From Lineus longissimus (Eukaryota; Nemertea; Pilidiophora; Heteronemertea; Lineidae), in assembly GCF_910592395.1 (NCBI RefSeq), contig NC_088317.1, positions 4,652,001 through 4,716,000 on the forward strand: DNA of 64,000 nt, given 5' to 3'. The notes under the pieces are model-generated. The model was not told where the DNA came from. It did not search any database and saw only the letters and a list, made by a program, of their open reading frames with translations. The number at the start of each line of letters is the position of its first letter. The first letter of the stretch is position 1. The translations under genes were made by a program, and so were the position numbers. This document shows positions 56,761-64,000 of the stretch, one piece after another.

Positions 56761-58284
56761 GCTCGCAGACTTTCTCATTGTAGCTTTATAAGTTTCTAAT
56801 TTGAAACCTCGCACCTATCATGCCACTTTCTTTGCAAATGCACTACTGACTAATGTAAACGTGGGCGGAAAATGTCCTGGTGTATGAGGTTAATGTCGTC
56901 TGCTGCAGTGTTTGTTTGTGGAAACTTGACAGGCGCCTTCAGCGGAACCAGCGTCCTTCTAACAAGGAAACCATCTAATTCGTTAAGACTCTTCTAATTC
57001 CATCATTGTTTGCCAATGGTTGTAAATAAATTAATCGGCTGAAGTGAAATTGTATCACTGAAACCAGTTGAATGTTTGATCAAGTGAATTTCAAAAGCAT
57101 TTCGATGTAGCCATCATTTTGAAAGTAATCACCGTAAAAAATCGTTGCGTGTGCTTTCCCCTAAGACCATGCTCACTTCAGTAACATTGCAAAATCTATG
57201 CTGAATTTTTGTTTCAATACGTCGAGTCGGATACTGATGCCATGAGAGACAGAAATTTTTTTTGGCAATTACATGTACTTGGAATAAGAGAGAGAGAAGA
57301 AGGGTTTTCACGAAATAAAAAGAGTGTGTAGTTTGCTGCTGAACTTGCAAAAAGAGGCAAAAAGAGGTTTTCACATAATAAAAAAAGGTTGGAGGTTGCC
57401 TTCTTTCATTAGAGTATAACGTACAATGTGACGTATAGCGTGAACAATTTTGTTCGAATCTCACTCCCTTTGATCAGAAATTGCCATACGAAATAATGAC
57501 AACACGCAATTGTTATATTGACATTATGTGTTTTCGTAAAATACTCTGTACAACGTTATATTCTTTTTTTTTAACCTTCTCTGTGCTTTGTCGTCTTTTC
57601 ACAGCCAGTATCGATGCACAAAAGTACTTTCGAAGACAAGGCATATCAATATTTTCCTGTCGTATCGGAATCCTATCCTCAACGGGTGAAATCGTATAAT
57701 CGAATGAAGATATATTACGTGCATGTAACATTGAGGCATCACTCATCCCTGCCTTTACTGTACGTATATGTCATTAGTTAAAATCGTACAATATTTATCA
57801 TACCTCAAAGCTATCAAATATGCTTGTAGTGCGCACGACCTGGTATCATTGAATCACTTTCTCGGTCATTGAGAATCTTAGAAAAGCATCAAAAACACGC
57901 GGGACTTTGTACACTTTATAGACACCTTGGCCATGTTTCGTAAAGCGGGCAAATTTCACAGGTAGCTTCTCCTTGCTCACAAAGGCTGATTCACAGTCCA
58001 TTACAAGACTTACTCAATGGTTATGAATGAGACGCCAGCTAGCATTGTTACAGGACTCTAAGGCGAAGAGCTAATCTGCTTTATCCTAAGAATAAAGACG
58101 AACAAAAGTGAGACCTTAATGCCGTATCCATACTAGTGATATGGGAAAATGTACGTGAGATATCACGAATTGTGCTTTCATTCATCCAGGTTTCTATTCT
58201 ATTCTCTAAAACTAACTCATGCTATTTATGATTTTGCCTTTGCTGGCTCTGAATGGAATAATGGATAAAGTGGTTAGTTCCGAA
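56761..58284. other. Unique non-coding DNA, no gene seen
   Basis: GGTTTTCAC followed by AAATAAAAA-like sequence occurs twice (near 57302 and 57366), giving the repetitive 111-codon minus frame 57129-57464. No gene supported. Confidence 0.4.
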
Positions 58285-58500
58285 CAAGCCAAGACCTTAA
58301 GGTAAGAGAGATTTCTTTTGTCCGCGTGACTGGCAGTCGGACTGCGGGGCATGGCCTCTGAAATAACCGCGCGGCTTAGGGTACCAAGCGGCGGACCGCC
58401 TGCCGCAATCCCCCATTCATATCACCCGTTCCCGCCAGCGAGGAGTGACCGTGAATGTCCCAGGGCGATAATGATATAAACAGGAGAAATTTTAAGTTCC
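58285..58500. promoter_or_regulatory. Candidate CpG-rich regulatory block 6
   Basis: Higher GC and CpG than the flanks (ACCGCGCGGC, AAGCGGCGGACCGCCTGCCG), containing the palindrome-like GCGGCGGACCGCCTGCCGC. A donor-like AAGGTAAGAG lies at the left edge. It might be a promoter or conserved element; no TATA box or open frame supports either. Confidence 0.18.
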
Positions 58501-59861
58501 TTTTTTCAAACCGACATCAGTTTTGCGTTAGCCAAACTATGGATTCTGGTTGATAGCTTTCCGCTTTCTAGATCCGGTGTTGGCTTTTATAACAACCCTG
58601 TTTACTCTGGGCTGTTCTGTCAATGGTGCATACCCAATGAAATTAAAATGCTTCAAATAATAGTTAGGTGTTGGCAAAAGAGATTCTTTAGTTTGTGCTC
58701 CTAGCTAGTACATGTCGTAGCAATATTAACTAAATCTTCCTGAACGGAGATCAGCGAAGTGACTTGAAAACTGTTCAACGAAGAGTACGATTTTTACATT
58801 TTGAAAATGACAACAAGAATATGGCCTACTTGTAATATCTTTTTCTATGTCATTTTTTGTCATACTTTAGATTTTAGTTTTTAAATTTGATATAGCTCGC
58901 TGTGATTTAGAGGGAGAACTTGGGTGTGGGATTTAGGCGACCAGGAGGAAAATGCACCTATTCGCCTCCATGCGCCTCCTCGATGTAGCAAGAGACTACA
59001 TGCCGATCACTTATAACGATATCGAAAGGAAACGACCGGCTACCAAAATTTAGAACTACCAATTAAAAGTGCAAGCAAGGGCAATGTTGAGCGAATGATA
59101 CAATCGGCCAAAACATTGTCTAGTTACTATGTAGAAAATACAGAACTAAGGAAATATAGGTGTTACAAATCAATCATGAAATGCAGTGGGATATAGGTGA
59201 ATGGTACTTCTTTGTCAGCTTCTACTAAAACCGAGCTAATTGGCTAAAAGCCGGGCACTGTTTCATTTCAACAAGTTTTTTTATTTCATCGGTGTCAGAA
59301 ATCGGGGTAGAAGGGTAACTGAAGAGCTCCAAGAGGCGGCGGGCTGCACTGGTCGAGAGAATGCGCGGACATCCGAGTGCCACTCCGTGGTGAAAGGTGA
59401 CGGGTCGAAAGAGGTCAAGCGGAGCATCACCGTACAAGTAATCTTTATGTCTGACCCACATTGTTAATGTTACCTAAATATTGCAGAAAAATAATGGCCT
59501 GAAAATTTTCTCATGACATTTTCATTTCGCAATTTTTTTTTTATATTGGTAAAACAGAAGATGCTAATAGTATTGAATATTGGTATGCTGCTTGATGGTA
59601 CGCGGGAAGAGGGTAATAATTTCAGCAATTTCAGCTCGACATATGTCATAAAAGATGACAAGCCATTAAATCTACATACATGTGTATTTGTGATGCATTA
59701 ACAACTAGGAAATATTCGTGAATCAAGAAAAAAAACAACTGGAAACGCGACGATGATAAAGTCGATGCATTGTACGAAGGCGCACACATTTACACGTCCC
59801 TTTATAACCAACAACAACAAGAAGAGAAAAGAGCGAGGAGCAGACCAATTGCTAATTGATG
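58501..59861. other. Unique non-coding DNA, no gene seen
   Basis: Opposed frames at 59225-59467 and 59470-59701 overlap without domains. Confidence 0.4.
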
Positions 59862-60095
59862 CACTTTAAGAGAAACGTTTTTGAGCTTTTGAAAAATATT
59901 TACATTTTTTTTCGGCCAACATAATTATGCACACCGTTGTGGCTTTTCAGTAAGATGAAAAAAAGTTTTTTGAGACCAATTAAGGGCTTATTTTTCGCTG
60001 AAAAACGTCAACGGGCTGCATATTTATTTAGGGTCTGATCTGTGAAAAGCCCTTAAAAGTTTCATTAAAAGCTAAAAAAATCTTTATTTGATAAT
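59862..60095 (+). repeat. Family A foldback element, diverged copy 6
   Basis: Left: CACTTTAAGAGAAACG, TTTTTTCGGCCAACATAA, TTATGCACACC. Right arm on the minus strand: CTTTTCACAGATCAGACCC, AAATATGCAGCCC. The opposed core words show the foldback structure, although the termini are decayed. Confidence 0.65.
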
Positions 60096-61632
60096 GCGTA
60101 GATATATGTAAAGTAACAGAACATCTGAAGTACAGAATGAGGTTATGGAACTATTTAGCTAGTAAGTCAGTATGATTATTCGTTCTCTGTGGTCCAGCTA
60201 TATCAAAATAGTGTGTTTTTCTTTAATTGAATATTATTGTGATCGGGAAAGAATTATGTCAAGATATCTTAGAGCTGAAGAGTTCTTGAGAGAACAGTCC
60301 TCACAAAGACAAGCGTGTGTCATAACGACCACTCGATGACGAACAAAAGCGGTCTAAAATGGAAATAGTGCCTGGAAGGGCGTAATACATATTTATATGG
60401 AAGTTCAAGAGGTTTTTAAGGGGAGACCATCTGCTTTTGTTGGCCGCTGTACCCCTCTGAGTGGACCCCGCGTGGAACTGGGAGGAGGTAATGTACTTGT
60501 TCGAGGTAAAATGCGGTATCTTCGTACTTTTGGAGTTTGGTTTAAAATATACAGTAGGAGGCTTCCCGAGAAGGCCACACCAAAATACTTGTTGAATCGT
60601 CTTTGTTTTTATACTTACGTAGATCTGAGTCACTATTTTCTTTAACATGCTTATTTTCTGGATACTTAACTTTCTCATTGATTCACAGGAAGAGAACAAT
60701 CAGATTTGACAAACAAGCCGATCTTCCAAGAATAATCGCACTCAGAAATAAGGATTCGCCTGAGATTCTGTAATTCTTCCGTCACTGGACCTGGCAAAAA
60801 TCATTTTGTGATTCTGGTTAAAAGGCCGGAATGAAGAAATTCTTTTTCGATTTTGCAGCATATCCTTCTGAGGGTCTTGTATTAGAATTATTCTAAGATT
60901 CTTGGAATAATCCTGCAAATAGTGTGTTGGTTGTTGGATAGGAAAATGGGCATAGCTCGAGCAATACCTTTTTCTTCATCTACACCAATAGAAATATTGC
61001 ATTTTGTACCATTTAAAAATTTGTTCAGTTGAAATATTTAGTGTGGCCTGAATTACCAAATGCGTTTCAAGAACTGAGTAAACACACATTTAATAAGTAG
61101 ATGCGGCTAACTTCAATCGGGATGGTGTTGCAGTACCACTCCAAACCCCTCCTTTCAGTTTCAGCTTGCTGAATAGAAAACGAGACACACTTCATTGAAG
61201 TTTGATGTGCAAGCTCTTCAAACCAGCGATCTCTTTCAAAAAATTCAATTTGCACGAAGCAGTGCTATTCGTAGGATAAATAAACTATACAACAGTTAAG
61301 TCTTTTGACTTGTGCTTCGTAGTTCTTTTGTTTTCCGTCTTCTTTCAAAAATATTAGGAAGATTCGAAGATAATTTGACTTTAAAGAGTCGACAAATGTT
61401 ACTATTAAAAAACTGCATGACACGAGAGTGTTTTTTGCCAAAATGAAACGAAATACTACAAGGGTTTTGATCTTGGTTTAGGTAGTTTTGAAGACGAGTT
61501 ACATCCATTTCTAAAAATAATTATTCCAAAATACCCCGTGTTTTCAAGTAGTAGCGATAGGTTGTAAAATCTGCCCTTTTCACAAGAATCATTTCGAAAC
61601 CGGTTAACCGCCAATTTTTGACGCCTTTTTAT
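60096..61632. other. Unique non-coding DNA, no gene seen
   Basis: The minus frame 60301-60699 (132 codons) and plus frame 60397-60645 (82 codons) overlap. Neither shows a known motif, so I call neither. Confidence 0.35.
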
Positions 61633-61775
61633 CTTCGCGATTCGCGAAATTTTCTGAAAAAATGGGGTTACAGGTTTTTACTTTGGCGGATGACAAATCA
61701 TTCGGTTTTCGAATCAAATTTTTTTTCGCGATTTTATTTCGCGACTCAGTTATTCGCGAAATCCGCGAAAACAAT
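61633..61775. repeat. Cluster of TCGCGA palindromes
   Basis: TCGCGA or CGCGAA occurs at least six times in about 140 bases (CTTCGCGATTCGCGAAAT at the left, ATTCGCGAAATCCGCGAA at the right), in otherwise AT-rich DNA. The outer words are in opposite orientations, so the segment could be a small decayed palindromic element. Confidence 0.6.
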
Positions 61776-62329
61776 AGCAAGTGAATATCTGACTTTTACA
61801 ATATCTATGTTTCATGTACATTTTACCATGCTCTCAAATTAAAAAGAACCTGCAGAAAGTTTCAATCATTTACAAAGCTGTCGAAAGCGTACACAAAGCT
61901 GTTTATACAAACTATCCCAGAATACGTTTATCTTCAAATATTTTTTCCCGACTGATAATTTAAAAAGTTACTGACTCGCATGGTGCTTTTTCTATTTTGT
62001 GTTGGTATACCGTCAGATAATGGTGGGGTTGCGCACCTGTTACAGAACATCAACTTTGAAACTGAATTGACATTCTCCGCGTGCAAGGTTCGATTTATCT
62101 CAATTAAATTGTTGACAGTGATAAACGACCATTATAATGGAGCAGACATAGTTTGCTCGCTACCTTTCCAATACCATATATAATGATGGCTAAACTTGCC
62201 CTCTGAGTTCAGTAAAATACCGGCGAGTAGGCCTTTGCCCTCGGTAGGTTGAATATTTACTTTTTGCAGTGATCATGGACCTATCCACACCACTTTACAT
62301 TTCTAGAACAATCAGTGGCTAAGCAACAG
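61776..62329. other. Unique non-coding DNA, nothing recognised
   Basis: No supported feature. Confidence 0.4.
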
Positions 62330-62467
62330 TTTTGCAATATAACAGAAAACCTTAAAGGTTTTTTTCAGAACCTTTACAGAAGTCAGTGCTTAGGATGCAT
62401 ATTTGGTTTGGCCCAACAAACGTTAAAGGTTTTGCAAAAGTTCAAAAAGCTTTTTTTTCTAAGAGTG
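62330..62467 (+). repeat. Family A foldback element, copy 7 (mainly right arm)
   Basis: Ends with CTTTTTTTTCTAAGAGTG. On the minus strand it contains TTGGGCCAAACCAAATATGC then ATCC, the family core. AACCTTAAAGG and CCTTTACAG words lie to the left. It ends about 50 bases before the 34-bp array. Confidence 0.65.
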
Positions 62468-62517
62468 TACAGGCTTCAAGATTTGATTCAATTTCATCAC
62501 TCGTTCAAAGTCTATTG

Positions 62518-62925
62518 CATGCTGGCGTCTCCATCCCATTCACCGATGTCGTATGCTGGCGTCCCCAGCCCAATCACCGAATATCGTATGCTGGCGTCCC
62601 CAGCCCAATCACCGATGTCGTATGCTGGCGTCCCCGGTCCAATCACCGATATCGTATGCTGGCATCCCCGGTCCAATCACCGATGTCGTATGCTGGCGTC
62701 CCCGGTCCAATCACCGATGTCGTATGCTGGCATCCCCGGTCCAATCACCGATGTCGTATGCTGGCGTCCCCGGTCCAATCACCGATGTCGTATGCTGGCG
62801 TCCCCAGCCCAATCACCGAATATCGTATGCTGGCATCCCCGGTCCAATCACCGATATCGTATGCTAGCGTCCCCGGTCCAGTCCCCGATATCGTATACTG
62901 GCGTCCACATCCCAATCACCGACTC
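62518..62925 (+). repeat. Minisatellite, 34-bp unit, 12 copies
   Basis: The unit is TATGCTGGCGTCCCCGGTCC plus AATCACCGATGTCG, with variants CCCAGCCC, GGCATCCC and CGAATATCG. Units start near 62519, 62553, 62588, 62622, 62656, 62690, 62724, 62758, 62792, 62827, 62861 and 62895. The period is not a multiple of three and the unit has no stop in any forward phase, so all three plus frames run open (244, 190 and 104 codons). I consider these frames artefacts of the array, not genes. Confidence 0.9.
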
Positions 62926-63429
62926 TTACAGTATAATATTAGAAATATCTGTAGTTAGTTCACTTTCTTCGCATCGCTTCAATTCAATTCAGATACTCAT
63001 TAAGTTAACTGCCTTCCTTCTCAACTGTTGTTGTTTTAATCATTCATGATCTGACACCAGTTGACATGTTTCTAGTATTTTAGATCTTCAAACTGAGCGC
63101 CAACACGTCAAAGCATGCTTATGAGAAATTCAAGCAGGACTAATTGGTATAATTAGTGATACTTTGGTCGGTTCTGACGTGTGCGTTTTAACGACGAGAG
63201 GAATCCCTTTGAGGTACATTGAAGAGGTGACACCTTTTTAGCTAAAGGGATACAGTTATGAAAATCTCGTCATTAGAAAACGGGTGAACATATGCGTCTC
63301 ATTGTGGCTACTCTAACGTAGTGCTAAAGTTTTCATTCTTGATGAAACTTAACGGGCGTACAAGTTGATATATTGCGCAATCGCAAGATATGGCGGTCAC
63401 CTTTTGGCGAGTGTTTACCATGTCACAAA
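62926..63429. other. Unique non-coding DNA, nothing recognised
   Basis: No supported feature. Confidence 0.4.
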
Positions 63430-63850
63430 TCATTACCTATGAAGCTGGTGGTTGCCATCCCGCTCCTCCCGGTCGCAGTGCGGTATGGAGAGGATGCGAC
63501 CCAACATATGTTGGAATCTCTCCCTCCAGGGCGGGCTCATATTTGGTTTAATTACTCCCTAAGCCCCAAGTATCCGTCCCCTAAAGTACCAGGGCGGGAC
63601 ACCATGAATACCATCACTTTAGAAGGTTCCATTTTCCCATGGCTGGGTCGTGCTCCGGGGGTACTTGAGGGTCTACCCCGTGGCTCCGCTCAAGGCTAGG
63701 CGTTGAGTGGTGATCGGCTCTAGTGGCGTGTCTCCTTGGGTTGATGGTGGACCTCCTCAGTGGCGGACGGCGCGGCTTGCCTCGGGCGAGCAGGGATAAA
63801 GACCTGCCCGGTAGAGGGCGCGGGTCGCCTGTTGAAGTGATCTGATCGTG
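63430..63850. other. GC-rich segment, unexplained
   Basis: GC and CpG are clearly higher than in the preceding 20 kb. The plus frame 63373-63699 (108 codons) ends Gly/Pro-rich with no recognised domain. The texture (CCTGCCCGGTAGAGGGCGCG, then a TCTGATCGTGATCAGA palindrome near 63840) is reminiscent of an untranslated end of a retroelement, but I cannot place it. The element, if any, may continue beyond the window. Confidence 0.25.
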
Positions 63851-64000
63851 ATCAGAGTTGTGGCTGCTGAATCTCCTATAAAGATGAAAAGGTGTGATTC
63901 ATAAATCAGTAAAATGATTTACGTGTGAATTGGAGAATAGTGAGAGTAATAGAGAGCACATAATGGTTAGAAAGAGCTGTACCTTAGAATAATACAGCTG

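Noticed and set aside
60301-60699. 132-codon minus-strand open frame
   Set aside because: No recognised motif or splice context, and a plus frame of 82 codons overlaps it.
62315-63049. 244-codon open frame, the longest in the window
   Set aside because: It runs through the 34-bp tandem array, which is open in all three forward phases, and starts inside a family A element. No domain is recognisable.

Overview
The window looks like non-coding DNA from an animal nuclear genome, most likely a marine invertebrate. It is moderately AT-rich and CpG is still common. The short palindromes TACATGTA and TAGGCCT recur. There are many minisatellites and short non-autonomous repeat families, and no bacterial-style operons, rRNA or confident tRNA. 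TAGGCCT and TACATGTA richness fits genomes such as echinoderms, hemichordates or some lophotrochozoans, but I cannot fix the phylum from sequence alone.

I found no protein-coding gene I can defend. The longest open frame (244 codons, 62315-63049) is a by-product of a 34-bp tandem repeat. All other frames are short, contradict each other across strands, and show no recognisable domain. One 87-bp stretch (4222-4308) has good splice-site context and an open phase, but is only a weak exon candidate. The window could be a gene desert or the inside of a very long intron. Two near-identical recursive-splice-like sites at 19221 and 19371 fit the second reading.

Layout. 0-0.35 kb: two copies of a foldback element (family A). 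0.35-5 kb: unique DNA with a degenerate GAGGCAG tract and a perfect 33-bp palindrome (4752-4784). 5-15 kb: unique DNA with first copies of family B (5.7 kb), D (8.8 kb), C (10.6 kb) and A (12.2 kb). 15.3-17 kb: two complex minisatellites separated by a hairpin. 17-21 kb: a tRNA-like relic, the recursive-splice-like sites and a candidate regulatory block. 21.5-30.1 kb: four more family B copies, a 22-bp minisatellite (26.8-27.3 kb) and a small TIR element (29.5 kb). 30-35 kb: candidate regulatory blocks, including a three-site SOX-like cluster, and a long inverted repeat of family C. 36.8-37.4 kb: AT-rich 36-bp satellite. 40.15-41.74 kb: 2.6 tandem copies of a 617-bp unit. 41.8-43.7 kb: two family A copies. 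43.7-62 kb: mainly unique, with duplications at 54.5 and 55 kb, candidate regulatory blocks at 56.5 and 58.4 kb, and a TCGCGA cluster at 61.7 kb. 62.3-62.9 kb: a family A half-copy abutting the 34-bp array. 63.4-63.85 kb: an unexplained GC-rich segment.

The best-supported content is the repeats: five dispersed families (A-E), four of them with inverted arms or an internal hairpin, and at least six tandem arrays. The most interesting functional guess is a SOX/homeodomain-rich regulatory landscape. That is inference and needs conservation data. I did not find a convincing new biological system.
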